NCBI GenBank assembly: GCA_036381215.1
Contig: DASVDF010000111.1
Location: 1 to 50,380, forward strand
Direction of reading: 5' to 3'
DNA: 50,380 nt
DNA from: IDS-8 sp036381215
GTDB taxonomy: Bacteria; Pseudomonadota; Gammaproteobacteria; Steroidobacterales; Woeseiaceae
Notes under the pieces: model-generated
Databases searched by the model: none
Told to the model about the DNA's origin: nothing
Seen by the model: the letters and a program-made list of their open reading frames with translations, nothing else
Shown here: piece after piece, positions 24,625-33,168 of the stretch
Layout: the number at the start of each line of letters is the position of its first letter
How positions within the stretch are numbered: position 1 is the first letter of the stretch
Translations under genes and position numbers: made by a program

Positions 24625-25406
24625 TGCTGCTGTTGCGCTCGCTCGCCTTCCAGGCGTATTTCTTCCTCAGCGTCGTCCTGTTCGCGTTCCTCGTGATCGT
24701 GGCGTTGGTGCTGCCTTACCCGGTGCGCTACGAGATTGCGCGCGTGTGGGGCCGGGGAATGCTGTGGGCGGGACGCTTTCTCTGCGGGCTCGATTACTCG
24801 ATCGAAGGCCTCGAGCATTTGCCCGACCGTCCGAGCGTGGTACTGAGCAAGCACTCCACGGTGTTCGAGACCTATGCGCAGCTCGTCTTCCTGCCACGCC
24901 AGACCTGGGTCGTGAAGCGGGAGCTGTCGTGGGTGCCGGTGTTCGGCTGGGGGCTCGCCACGCTGAAGCCGATCGCCATCGATCGCAGCGCCGGCGGCAC
25001 CGCGGTCGCCCAGGTGATCCGCCAGGGGCTCGCGCGGCTCGGCGAAGGCACCTGGGTCACCATCTTCCCGGAAGGCACGCGCATGCCGCCCGGCGAGACC
25101 CGGCGCTACGGCGTCTCCGGCGCCGCCCTGGCGCGCGAGGCCGGCTGCCCCATCGTGCCCATCGCCCACAACGCCGGCCTGTTCTGGCCGCGCCGCAGCG
25201 TCATCAAGCGCCCGGGGCTGATCCGCTTCGTCATCGGCCCGCCGATCGCCCCCGACGGCCGCCCGCCCAAGGAAACCAACCTCCTCGTCCAGCAGTGGAT
25301 CGAGTCCAAAATGGCCGAGATCTGCCCCCGAACCGCCGCGAACGAGCAGGATCGCGCTCCGAACGCGCACGATCACGCCGACAACATGCACGATCCCATC
25401 CAGTAG
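24624..25406 (+). CDS. plsC: 1-acyl-sn-glycerol-3-phosphate acyltransferase
   Basis: Adds the second acyl chain to make phosphatidic acid; 260 residues. A membrane segment at about 8-32 precedes the acyltransferase motif KHSTVFET, in which the usual HX4D reads HX4E, as in a subgroup with KHQS.WET. Further motifs are LKPIAIDRS, IFPEGTRMPPGE and CPIVPIAHNAG. The last 25 residues (from RTAANEQDRAPNAHDH) form a His/Asp/Asn-rich tail without family similarity. The TAG stop codon (25404-25406) is part of the REP-like unit at the left end of element B, so insertion of the repeat may have set the present C-terminus. Confidence 0.93.
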   Translation: MLLLRSLAFQAYFFLSVVLFAFLVIVALVLPYPVRYEIARVWGRGMLWAGRFLCGLDYSIEGLEHLPDRPSVVLSKHSTVFETYAQLVFLPRQTWVVKRELSWVPVFGWGLATLKPIAIDRSAGGTAVAQVIRQGLARLGEGTWVTIFPEGTRMPPGETRRYGVSGAALAREAGCPIVPIAHNAGLFWPRRSVIKRPGLIRFVIGPPIAPDGRPPKETNLLVQQWIESKMAEICPRTAANEQDRAPNAHDHADNMHDPIQ

Positions 25407-25675
25407 GAGCGCGCATTGCGCGCGACCGAAACGCCGCCTCCAGCTCTCTTCGGGACCGCATTTGTTCACGAACGTTTGGACGGCGGTGGCTGGTGCGGAG
25501 CCACGACCGGGGGAGCTCCCTCTCGGCGCCGGCCACGAGCACGTCCCTGTGGGCCTGCGGGCTTAGGCTTCTGCCTCGCACGCCGCCAGGGACTCCCCCG
25601 GCCACGGCTCCGCCCTGTTTGCGGTCGGTGCCGTTCGTGAACAAATGCTCACGGGCGAACGCGCCTTCGTTCGGG
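25403..25675. repeat. Nested inverted-repeat element, copy B
   Basis: Homologous to copy A (36-342) and in the same orientation. The left REP-like unit is 25403-25426. The middle inverted repeat is GCATTTGTTCACGAACG (25458-25474), perfectly paired with 25632-25648. The inner arms start at 25495-25528 and are matched by about 25584-25615, with a three-base deletion in the right arm. The loop at 25529-25583 differs from that of copy A by two substitutions and one inserted base. The right REP-like end is weak or lost; similarity fades near 25675. The remaining bases to the gyrB stop (25676-25754) show nothing recognisable. It fills the gap between plsC and convergent gyrB. Confidence 0.8.
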
Positions 25676-25754
25676 CACGTGCGTTGTTGGGGCACGGCGC
25701 TGCCTGCGCCCGAGGTACACGTGCTGTGTATCGGGGGCGGCGGTGTTTCTGTAG

Positions 25755-28184
25755 TTACACGTCGAGGTTGGAGACGGTGAGCGCGTTGCGCTCGATGAAC
25801 TCGCGGCGCGGCTCGACCTGGTCGCCCATGAGCGTGGTGAAGATCTCGTCCGCTTTCACCGCGTCCTCGATCTTGACCTGCATGAGCCGGCGCGTTTCCG
25901 GGTTGACGGTGGTCTCCCAGAGCTGCTCCGGGTTCATCTCGCCCAGGCCTTTATAGCGCTGCAGCGTCTGCCCCTTGCGGGCCTCGCTCATCAGCCAGTC
26001 GAGCGCCTGGCCGAAGGAGGTGACCGCCTCGCGCTTGTCGCCGCGAGCCACCCAGGCGTTCTCGCCGATCAGCCCGGCGAGCTTCTCGGCCCGTGACACC
26101 ATGTGGGCGTATTCGCGGGTCTCGAAGAACTCGCGCGGGATGTAGCGGGTCGTGCTGATGCCGTGCTGCACCTTGCGGATCGCGATGCGCACGCCTTCGC
26201 CGCCGGCATCGCCGCGCTCCAGCTCGGCCGAGTAGCTGGCGCCGTTGCCGTTGCCGCGCCCGCCGGTGCTCGTCGGCAGCGCGGCGGAAAGCTGCTCCGC
26301 CCATTCGTCCAGCCGGTCGAGATCGTCGACGAACGCCGTCACCGAGGGCTGCCGCGCGATCGTCCGCAAAACGACCTCGTCGTAACGATCCGCGAGCCGG
26401 CGGATGATGTTCTCGACGGTCGTGTACTCCTTGGCCAGCGCCTCGAGCGAGGCGGCCGACAGCGCGGGCGCCTCGCCGTTGACGTGCAGCTCGGCGCTCT
26501 CCAGCGCCGAGTTCAGCAGGTACGCCGTGAGCTCCGCGTCGTCCTTGACGTACACCTCCTGCTTGCCCTTCTTGATCTTGTAGAGCGGCGGCTGGGCGAT
26601 GTACACGTGGCCGCGCTCGATCAGCTCCGGCATCTGCCGGTAGAAGAAGGTGAGCAGGAGCGTGCGGATGTGCGAGCCGTCGACGTCCGCGTCGGTCATG
26701 ATGATGATCCGGTGGTAGCGCAGCTTGTCCGGATCGAAGTCGTCCAGCCCGATGCCGGTGCCGAGCGCCGTGATCAGCGTGCCGACCTCGGCCGAGGACA
26801 GCATCTTGTCGAAACGCGCCTTCTCCACGTTCAGGATCTTACCCTTGAGCGGCAGGATCGCCTGGGTGCGGCGGTCCCGCCCCTGCTTGGCCGAGCCGCC
26901 GGCGGAATCGCCCTCGACCAGGAACAGCTCCGAAAGCGCGGGATCCTTCTCCTGGCAATCGGCGAGCTTGCCGGGCAGCCCCGCGACGTCCAGCGCGCCC
27001 TTGCGCCGGGTCATCTCGCGCGCCTTGCGGGCCGCTTCGCGGGCGCGGGCCGCTTCCAGGATCTTGGAGACGATCGCCTTCGCTTCCGCCGGGTTTTCCA
27101 GCAGGAACTCCTCGAGCCGCTCCGCCATGGCCGATTCGACCAGGCCTTTTATTTCAGATGAAACTAATTTGTCCTTGGTCTGCGAGGAGAACTTGGGGTC
27201 CGGCATCTTGACCGACAGCACCGCGGTCAGGCCCTCGCGAGCATCGTCGCCGCTCGGCGCGATCTTGTCCTTGCGGCTCGACTCCCGCTCGATGTAACCG
27301 TTCAGCGTGCGCGTGAGCGCGCTGCGGAAGCCGGCCAGGTGCGTGCCGCCGTCGCGCTGCGGGATGTTGTTCGTGTAGCAGAACATGTTCTCCTGGTAGC
27401 CGTCGTTCCACTGCAGGGCCACCTCCACGATCACGCGCTCGCGCTCGTTCTGGAAATGAAACACGGACGGGTGAATCGGCGTCTTGTTGCGATTCAGGTG
27501 CGTGACGAAGGCCTTGATGCCGCCTTCGTACTGGAACACGTCGCGCTTGTCGGTGCGCTCGTCGATGAGCTCGATGCGCACTCCGGAGTTCAGGAACGAC
27601 AGCTCGCGCAGGCGCTTCGCCAGCACATCGTAATGGAACTCGATGTTCGTGAAGGTCTTGCTGGAAGGCTTGAAGCGGATCGTCGTACCGGTACGATCCG
27701 TCACGCCCACGACCGCGAGCGGCTGCACCGGCTCGCCGTGCCGGTATTCCTGCTGGTGGATCTTGCCGTTCCGGTGGATCGTAAGCACGAGCTGCTCGGA
27801 GAGCGCGTTCACGACGGACACGCCGACGCCGTGCAGTCCGCCGGACAGCTTGTAGGAGTTGTCGTCGAACTTCCCGCCCGCGTGCAGCACGGTCATGATG
27901 ACCTCCGCTGCCGAGCGGCCTTCCTCGGGGTGCAGGTCTACCGGGATGCCGCGGCCATCGTCGGTAATGGTCACGGATTCATCGGCATGGACGGTGACGG
28001 TGATGACGCTGCAGAAGCCTGCCAGCGCTTCGTCGACGGAATTGTCGACGACCTCGAAAACCATGTGGTGCAGGCCGGTGCCATCGTCGGTGTCCCCGAT
28101 GTACATCCCCGGGCGTTTCCGGACTGCCTCTAGTCCTTTTAAAACCTTGATATTGCTGGAAGTGTAGTCTCTGGCGTCGGCCAT
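25755..28184 (-). CDS. gyrB: DNA gyrase subunit B
   Basis: The ATPase subunit of DNA gyrase, 809 residues. The GHKL ATPase motifs are present: EVVDNSVDEALAGF, DDGRGIPVD, GGLHGVGVSVVNALS. The TOPRIM segment has the GyrB signature LFLVEGDSAGGSAKQGR and the metal site IIMTDADVDGSHIRTLLLTFF. The C-terminal tail is QRYKGLGEMNPEQLWETTVNPETRRL. The ATG at 28184 has GAGGACGGAG upstream; the frame is open further but only the core from MADARDYTSSNIKVLKGLEAV is conserved. It is last in a dnaA-dnaN-recF-gyrB order, with its own promoter in the 426-base gap to recF. Confidence 0.98.
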   Translation of the reverse strand: MADARDYTSSNIKVLKGLEAVRKRPGMYIGDTDDGTGLHHMVFEVVDNSVDEALAGFCSVITVTVHADESVTITDDGRGIPVDLHPEEGRSAAEVIMTVLHAGGKFDDNSYKLSGGLHGVGVSVVNALSEQLVLTIHRNGKIHQQEYRHGEPVQPLAVVGVTDRTGTTIRFKPSSKTFTNIEFHYDVLAKRLRELSFLNSGVRIELIDERTDKRDVFQYEGGIKAFVTHLNRNKTPIHPSVFHFQNERERVIVEVALQWNDGYQENMFCYTNNIPQRDGGTHLAGFRSALTRTLNGYIERESSRKDKIAPSGDDAREGLTAVLSVKMPDPKFSSQTKDKLVSSEIKGLVESAMAERLEEFLLENPAEAKAIVSKILEAARAREAARKAREMTRRKGALDVAGLPGKLADCQEKDPALSELFLVEGDSAGGSAKQGRDRRTQAILPLKGKILNVEKARFDKMLSSAEVGTLITALGTGIGLDDFDPDKLRYHRIIIMTDADVDGSHIRTLLLTFFYRQMPELIERGHVYIAQPPLYKIKKGKQEVYVKDDAELTAYLLNSALESAELHVNGEAPALSAASLEALAKEYTTVENIIRRLADRYDEVVLRTIARQPSVTAFVDDLDRLDEWAEQLSAALPTSTGGRGNGNGASYSAELERGDAGGEGVRIAIRKVQHGISTTRYIPREFFETREYAHMVSRAEKLAGLIGENAWVARGDKREAVTSFGQALDWLMSEARKGQTLQRYKGLGEMNPEQLWETTVNPETRRLMQVKIEDAVKADEIFTTLMGDQVEPRREFIERNALTVSNLDV

Positions 28185-28610
28185 TCTCCGTCCTCTGAAC
28201 GAAACCGGTGCATTGTACCATTTCGGGCCGCCGAAAGCCCGCCCGGAAAGCCTCAAAAACCCTAGACATACCGGCGCCTTAGAGCCGCTCGAGCGGGCGG
28301 TTTCGAGATCTATTCGCGGGACCGAAGAACCGCAAAATCGACCCTGGCGGGCAGGACGAGCGAGCACCACGGAGGGCAAGTCTTCCCCGCCGCAGGGTAT
28401 CGGTGCGGCAACAATCCGCCTGATGCAGGTCCGGGAACGTCGCATCGCTTTGGGCTGCGCCCCGGGCTCCGGGTCCTGGACAAACTCCGCTCCTCGTCGG
28501 CGGATCTTCACGCCTCGCGCGGCGGGACTCGGTGCGGCAGCTGGAACCCCATCCCTTGCTGATGCGGCCGCCTGCCCGACGGGCCTCCGGCCGGCAGCTG
28601 GTCGGGGCCG
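28185..28610. other. Non-coding gap between recF and gyrB
   Basis: No credible gene is seen. It contains the gyrB promoter near the left end and a perfect palindrome CCGCTCGAGCGG at 28285-28296 (about 70 bases upstream of the likely start point). Several GC-rich short inverted repeats occur just after the recF stop (28560-28605). The remainder looks unstructured. Confidence 0.6.
28212..28217 (-). promoter_or_regulatory. -10 element of gyrB
   Basis: TACAAT on the minus strand, 28 bases ahead of the gyrB ATG. The -35 region is not clear. Confidence 0.5.
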
Positions 28611-29678
28611 TCAACCGGCGGCGGTGATCATCCCCTGTTCCACGTGGAACGTCCGGGGCGCCGCGGGGAACAGGTCGACGGACGGTCCGAGGGCCGTCGC
28701 GATCACCTGGGCCTCCAGATCCGCGACCGCAGCCATGAGCCGAGCCAGCGCCTGCCGGTCCAGCTCTGCGGCCGGATCGTCGAGGAGGAGCAGGAGCGGG
28801 CGCCCGAGCTCCGCCTGCACGACCTCGGTCGCCGCCAGTACCAGGGTGCAGGCCAGTAGCTTCTGCTGGCCGCGAGACACGAGCTTGCGCGCCTGCCGCT
28901 CATCGTAGGTGAGCTTGACATCCGCGCGGTGCGGCCCGACCGCACTGATCCCGGTCTCCAGCTCGCGCTCACGGCTGCGCGCCAGCGCCTCCTCGAGCGT
29001 CGAATCCTCCGGCCACCCGCGCCGGTAACGAAAACCGACCCCGCCGCCGAGGAGTCGCTCCGCCGTGCGCTCCAGGACCTCCGCCAACCGCTCGAAGGTC
29101 CGCTCCCGGTGCGCGTGCACGCGCATGGCGGCGGTCACGAACTCCCGATCCCAGCCGGCCAGCGTGCCCGCGTCCCCTGCCGACCTGAGCGCCGCGCTGC
29201 GCTGTCGCAGCGCCTTGCGAAAGCGGCGCCAGGCCTCCAGGAAACCGTGTTCCACGTGGAACGCGACCCAGTCGAGGTACCGCCGGCGCTCCTCCGGCCC
29301 GCCCGCGACCAGCGCGTGTACGTCCGGGTCGACGATCTGCAGCGGCAACCGTTCGGCTAGCTCGGCAATTCCCGCCGCTCTCTCCCCGTCGACGTGAATC
29401 TCGAGGCCGCCGTAGCCGTTCCGTAGGCCGAGCGTGGACTCCCGCTCGCCCGCCTGAACCCGCCCGAACAGCACGAATTCCCGCGTCCCGTGCCGCACCA
29501 GCCGGTCCGTCGCCGCGCCGCGGAAGGATTTGCCCCGGCCGAGATAAGCCACCGCCTCCAGCAGGCTGGTCTTGCCCGAGGCATTCGCGCCGTGCACGAG
29601 GTTGAAGCGCGCGCCGAGCTCCAGGCGCACTTCCGCGAGGCAGCGGAAATTCGTACATTGGAAGGTCCGCAGGCTCAC
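28611..29678 (-). CDS. recF: DNA replication and repair protein RecF
   Basis: An SMC-like ATPase of 355 residues that loads RecA at single-stranded gaps together with RecO and RecR. Walker A is GANASGKTSLLEAV, the signature region is KLVSRGQQKLLACTLVLA, and Walker B is LLLLLDDPAAELD. The GTG start at 29678 gives the normal N-terminus SLRTFQCTNFRCL; an upstream frame extension has no similarity. It is preceded by dnaN with a 109-base gap. The normal order dnaA-dnaN-recF-gyrB is kept. Confidence 0.96.
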   Translation of the reverse strand: MSLRTFQCTNFRCLAEVRLELGARFNLVHGANASGKTSLLEAVAYLGRGKSFRGAATDRLVRHGTREFVLFGRVQAGERESTLGLRNGYGGLEIHVDGERAAGIAELAERLPLQIVDPDVHALVAGGPEERRRYLDWVAFHVEHGFLEAWRRFRKALRQRSAALRSAGDAGTLAGWDREFVTAAMRVHAHRERTFERLAEVLERTAERLLGGGVGFRYRRGWPEDSTLEEALARSRERELETGISAVGPHRADVKLTYDERQARKLVSRGQQKLLACTLVLAATEVVQAELGRPLLLLLDDPAAELDRQALARLMAAVADLEAQVIATALGPSVDLFPAAPRTFHVEQGMITAAG

Positions 29679-29787
29679 GGCGTGCCCCCGGGCAGTCCCG
29701 ATGGCCGGCCCACCCGGCGACCCTGCCGAGCGCGCCCGCCGGCCCGCCGGATGCGTGCGGGCGGCGTATGGCTGCCGACTGGCGCCC

Positions 29788-30891
29788 TCAGAGGCGCATC
29801 GGCATGACGACGTATTTGCAGTCGTCAGTGCCGGGGTCGCGGAGCAGGCAGCTCGAATTGCCGTCAACCACCGACAGCGTCACCTGCTCGGCATCGATAG
29901 CGCCCAAGGCATCCAGCAAGTAATTGACATTGAAGCCGATTTCGAGCTCGTCGCCGGTATACCCGACTTCCAGCTCCTCCTCGGCCTCTTCCTGCTCCGG
30001 GTTGTGCGCCTGGAGCGTGATGCTGCCCGCGCGGACACTCAGGCGGATTCCGCGGTACTTCTCGTTCGACAGGATCGCGGTGCGCTGCAACGCCCCGCGC
30101 AAAAGCTCCCGATCCGCCGTAACCACGTTATCGGTATCCCGCGGAATTACCCGCTCGTACTCCGGGAACCTGCCGTCGATCAGTTTCGACGTGAACCTTA
30201 TACCGTCGAGCTGGATGCGGATGTGGTTCTGGCCAAGCTCGAGCGTCAGGTCGCCCTGGCCACCGAGCAGCCTTTGCAGCTCCAGCACACCCTTGCGCGG
30301 GACGATTACCTGCGTCTCCGTGGTTCCGAGGCCCTTGCCATCCACTTGCACCTGCGCGAGCGCCAGCCGGTGCCCGTCGGTCGCCACGGCCCGGAGCTGC
30401 TTCTTGCCGGTTTCCAGCAAAAGTCCGTTCAGGTAGTACCGGACGTCCTGCTGCGCCATGGAGAACCAGGTTTTCTCGATCAGCCGGCCGAGCATCGATT
30501 GCGGGAGCTCGATCGGCGCCCCGGCCTTGATGTCCTCGACCGACGGAAACTCCGCCGCCGGAAGCGTCGTCAGGGTGAAGCGGCTCCGGCCCGAGCGCAG
30601 CCCCAGCTTGTCCCCCGACAGGCTGACCGCCACTTCCGAGCTTTCCGGCAACGCCCGGCAGATGTCGAGCAGCTTGCGTCCGGGCACCGTGATCTCGCCA
30701 CCGCTGCTCACGTCGGCCTCCCCGCTCGCCACGAGCTCGACCTCGAGATCGGTGGCCGTAATCGAGAGCCGGTTGTTCTTTGCGACCAGCAGAACGTTCG
30801 CGAGGATCGGCATGGTCTGGCGCCGTTCCACCACCCCGATCACCGCCTGCAACGGCTTCAGCAGGGCCTCACGACTCGCCGTAAACTTCAT
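29788..30891 (-). CDS. dnaN: DNA polymerase III beta subunit (sliding clamp)
   Basis: The 367-residue processivity clamp. The three topologically similar domains begin with MKFTASREALLKPLQAVIGVVERR, and the C-terminus has the typical ending CKYVVMPMRL. The ATG at 30891 was chosen because it matches the conserved N-terminus; GTG at 30900 is an in-frame alternative three codons upstream, and the AGGTGGAG segment fits ATG 30891 as a close ribosome binding site. It is separated from dnaA by a 208-base AT-rich interval containing DnaA boxes. Confidence 0.97.
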   Translation of the reverse strand: MKFTASREALLKPLQAVIGVVERRQTMPILANVLLVAKNNRLSITATDLEVELVASGEADVSSGGEITVPGRKLLDICRALPESSEVAVSLSGDKLGLRSGRSRFTLTTLPAAEFPSVEDIKAGAPIELPQSMLGRLIEKTWFSMAQQDVRYYLNGLLLETGKKQLRAVATDGHRLALAQVQVDGKGLGTTETQVIVPRKGVLELQRLLGGQGDLTLELGQNHIRIQLDGIRFTSKLIDGRFPEYERVIPRDTDNVVTADRELLRGALQRTAILSNEKYRGIRLSVRAGSITLQAHNPEQEEAEEELEVGYTGDELEIGFNVNYLLDALGAIDAEQVTLSVVDGNSSCLLRDPGTDDCKYVVMPMRL

Positions 30892-30900
30892 CGACTCCAC

Positions 30901-31099
30901 CTGTTAATAAATACTGGAAATCATTTTCTGACTATTGTTATTGAGGCCGCCCGGATCCGTGGACAACTTTGATTATAGCCATCAAAACAATAGCTTACAT
31001 CCACGAATCCGACGGGGAAAAGCGTTGGCGGCGCGCCCGTATCCTGTGTGTCGCCTGTGGATAAAAACCGTACCCGAAGTTTTCCACGCGTTATCCACA
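30901..31099. promoter_or_regulatory. Candidate replication origin region or dnaN control region with DnaA boxes
   Basis: Two perfect nine-base DnaA boxes in opposite orientation: TGTGGATAA at 31056-31064 and TTATCCACA at 31091-31099, the latter touching the dnaA stop codon. Two two-mismatch versions occur at 30958-30966 and 31080-31088. AT-rich tracts (30901-30943 and 30967-31000) stand out against the GC-rich surroundings and could unwind. Genes run away on either side of the dnaA/rpmH junction nearby. The rpmH-dnaA gap (32435-32611), where Pseudomonas has its origin, contains no DnaA box that I can see. Confidence 0.55.
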
Positions 31100-32434
31100 C
31101 TATCCTGTCAAAGTTCTCAACAGATTCAAATAATCTTCGTCGACTCTCTTTTCGGTTTCTCGCAACGCGGCGATGCGCCGGCAGCCGTGCAGGACCGTCG
31201 TGTGATCGCGCCCCCCAAAGGCATCCCCGATTTCCGGCAGGCTGTGATTGGTGAGCTCCTTGGCCAGCGCCATCGCGAGCTGCCGCGGTCGGGCTATGGA
31301 CCGGCTGCGCCGTTTGGACAACAGGTCCGAAACCCTGATCTTGTAGTACTCGGCCACCGTCTTCTGGATGTTCTCGATGGATACCAGGCGGTCCTGCAAT
31401 GCGAGCAGGTCCCGCAAGGCCTCCTTGGCAAACTCGAGGCTGATCGGCCGTCCGGTGAACTGGGAGTTTGCGATCACCCTTCTCAGCGCGCCTTCGAGCT
31501 CGCGCACGTTGGAGCGGATCCGCTTGGCGATGAAGAACGCCACCTCCTCCGGCAGCTCGGCCTGTTCCGCCGCCGCCTTGCTCATGAGGATGGCCACCGA
31601 GGTCTCGAGCTCGGGCGGCTCGATCGCCACGGTGAGCCCCCACCCGAAGCGCGACTTCAGGCGTTCCTCGAGCCCGTTCACTTCCTTCGGATAGCGGTCG
31701 CAGGTCAGGACGATCTGCCGCTGGCCTTCGAGCAGCGCGTTGAAGGTGTGGAAGAACTCTTCCTGCGACCGTTCCTTGCCGGCGAAGAACTGGATGTCGT
31801 CGATGAGCAGCGCGTCCAGCGAACGGTAAGAACGCTTGAAGTCGGAGATGGTGTTGTGCTGCAGCCCTTTCACCATGTCGCCGACGAAACGCTCGGAATG
31901 CACGTAGCTCACGCGGGCATTCGCATCGCGTGCCAGCATCGCATTGCCGATGGCCTGCATCAGGTGCGTCTTGCCGAGACCGACGCCGCCGTAGATGAAC
32001 AGCGGGTTATACGATTTGCCCGGATTCTCGCCGACCTGGGTGGCTGCCGCCTTGGCGAGCTGATTGCTCTTGCCCTCGACGAACTTCGCGAACGTGAACG
32101 TCGGGTTCAGGCGGCTGACCATCGGCGGCGTGGGGGATGCCGGATTCGGGCGCGTCGGCTGTGCGGTCGCCAAACTGACCCGCTCCGACGGCTTCGAGCC
32201 GACCTCGATGATCACCTCGTCGGCGCCGCCGGCCACGTCGACCAGTTCCAGGATCCGTTCGATGTAATGCTGCTGCAGCCAGTCGACGACGAAGCGATTC
32301 GGGGCGAGCAGGCGAAGGATATTGCCGTCCTCGACTGCTTGCAGCGGACGTATCCAGGTATTGAACTGCTGCTCCGGAAGCTCCGCCTGCAAATCGCGCA
32401 TGCAGCGGTTCCAGAGAGTCGTCTCGGCCTGCAA
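31100..32434 (-). CDS. dnaA: Chromosomal replication initiator DnaA
   Basis: The 444-residue initiator ATPase. Domain I (LWNRCMRDLQAELPEQQFNTWIRPLQA) is followed by a short linker (about 90-115), the AAA+ core with NPLFIYGGVGLGKTHLMQAIGN and LLIDDIQFFAGKERSQEEFF, and the DNA-binding domain with the DnaA signature GGRDHTTVLHGCRRI. The start is a TTG at 32434; the next ATG (32401) would delete conserved Trp8 of domain I. GGGGA lies about seven bases upstream of the TTG. It is divergent from rpmH and followed by dnaN. Confidence 0.97.
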   Translation of the reverse strand: MQAETTLWNRCMRDLQAELPEQQFNTWIRPLQAVEDGNILRLLAPNRFVVDWLQQHYIERILELVDVAGGADEVIIEVGSKPSERVSLATAQPTRPNPASPTPPMVSRLNPTFTFAKFVEGKSNQLAKAAATQVGENPGKSYNPLFIYGGVGLGKTHLMQAIGNAMLARDANARVSYVHSERFVGDMVKGLQHNTISDFKRSYRSLDALLIDDIQFFAGKERSQEEFFHTFNALLEGQRQIVLTCDRYPKEVNGLEERLKSRFGWGLTVAIEPPELETSVAILMSKAAAEQAELPEEVAFFIAKRIRSNVRELEGALRRVIANSQFTGRPISLEFAKEALRDLLALQDRLVSIENIQKTVAEYYKIRVSDLLSKRRSRSIARPRQLAMALAKELTNHSLPEIGDAFGGRDHTTVLHGCRRIAALRETEKRVDEDYLNLLRTLTG

Positions 32435-32526
32435 GGCAGATCCCCAGGAAAGAAGTCGGCGGGTCGGAGCGCGCCAGTCTATAACTTCCGATCAGGCCGC
32501 GCCACACGTGCCCCGCGTGCGTTTGG

Positions 32527-32555
32527 TTGACAGTGTTTTATGTGCCGCGTACCCT
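32527..32555 (+). promoter_or_regulatory. rpmH promoter
   Basis: TTGACA (32527-32532), a 17-base spacer, and TACCCT (32550-32555). It lies 57 bases ahead of the rpmH ATG and is the best sigma-70 promoter visible in the window. Confidence 0.75.
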
Positions 32556-32611
32556 TGCCGGCTTTCTTTTGGCCGGGGCGTTCCGCCGCGGCGGATTCGA
32601 AGGCCAGGCAG

Positions 32612-32746
32612 ATGAAACGCACGTATCAGCCCAGCAAGCAGAAGCGCGCGCGAACTCACGGATTCCGTGCGCGCATGGCGACCAAGGCCGGGCGAGAGGT
32701 GTTGAAGCGCCGGCGCGCGAAAGGGCGCGCTGCGCTCACGCCCTGA
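32612..32746 (+). CDS. rpmH: Ribosomal protein bL34
   Basis: A 44-residue ribosomal protein of the large subunit. The sequence MKRTYQPSKQKRARTHGFRA is a classic L34 start, and the rest (GREVLKRRRAKGRAAL) is equally typical. The stop codon overlaps a CTG of the rnpA frame (CTGA at 32743-32746). A second reading frame (that of rnpA) stays open through the whole gene. Confidence 0.97.
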   Translation: MKRTYQPSKQKRARTHGFRARMATKAGREVLKRRRAKGRAALTP

Positions 32747-33168
32747 GCCTTTCGGTTCACCGCGCGGGCACGACGACGGCAACGGACGAGCGACCGGCAG
32801 CAAAGCAGAACAGTGGGCGCGAACGGCTCCGGAAAGCGAACCGACTGCCGGACTCCGCCGCCTTCGACCGCGTCTTTCGCGGTGCCGACAAAAGCCGTGA
32901 CGCCTTCTTCACCGTGTTGTCGAAACCGAACGGGGTGGCTCGAGCCCGCCTGGGTCTCGCCATCTCGAAGAAGCACTGCCGCTCCGCCACCGGCCGCAAC
33001 CGGCTGAAGCGCCTCGTGCGCGAATCGTTCCGGCGGCACCAGGGGGCGCTCGCCGGGCGTGACGTGGTGGTCATGGCGCAGGCACCCGCCGCGGGTGCCG
33101 CGAACCCGACGCTGTTCGCCAGCCTCGAACGGCACTGGCAACGCATCCGTCGCCGAGGGACGGGCTGA
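32743..33168 (+). CDS. rnpA: Ribonuclease P protein component, start uncertain
   Basis: The protein cofactor of RNase P for tRNA 5' processing. The core LRKANRLPDSAAFDRVFRG, the helix LGLAISKKHCRSATGRNRLKRLVRESFRRHQ with the RNR motif, and the GRDVVVMAQ strand are clear. The start is not. From 32743 to the core there is no ATG, GTG or TTG in frame; CTG 32743, overlapping the rpmH stop as CTGA, is the only near-cognate start and gives 141 residues with an N-terminal extension. Alternatively translation could begin upstream of rpmH (TTG 32569), reading through rpmH in another frame, as reported for Thermus. The stop codon abuts the yidC ATG (TGAATG); no yidD lies between. Confidence 0.9.
   Translation: MSLSVHRAGTTTATDERPAAKQNSGRERLRKANRLPDSAAFDRVFRGADKSRDAFFTVLSKPNGVARARLGLAISKKHCRSATGRNRLKRLVRESFRRHQGALAGRDVVVMAQAPAAGAANPTLFASLERHWQRIRRRGTG

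Noticed and set aside
24624..25406. HX4E in place of HX4D in PlsC considered as an inactivating change
   Set aside because: A subgroup of gammaproteobacterial acyltransferases with a KHQS.WET-like motif has glutamate here, and the FPEGTR motif is intact.
28185..28610. Open frames in the recF-gyrB gap considered as small genes
   Set aside because: They lack ribosome binding sites and recognisable motifs, and are mostly upstream extensions of gyrB or its other frames.
32435..32611. dnaA-rpmH gap considered as the origin
   Set aside because: No nine-base DnaA box or AT-rich repeat was found; the interval is taken up by the rpmH promoter and the dnaA leader.
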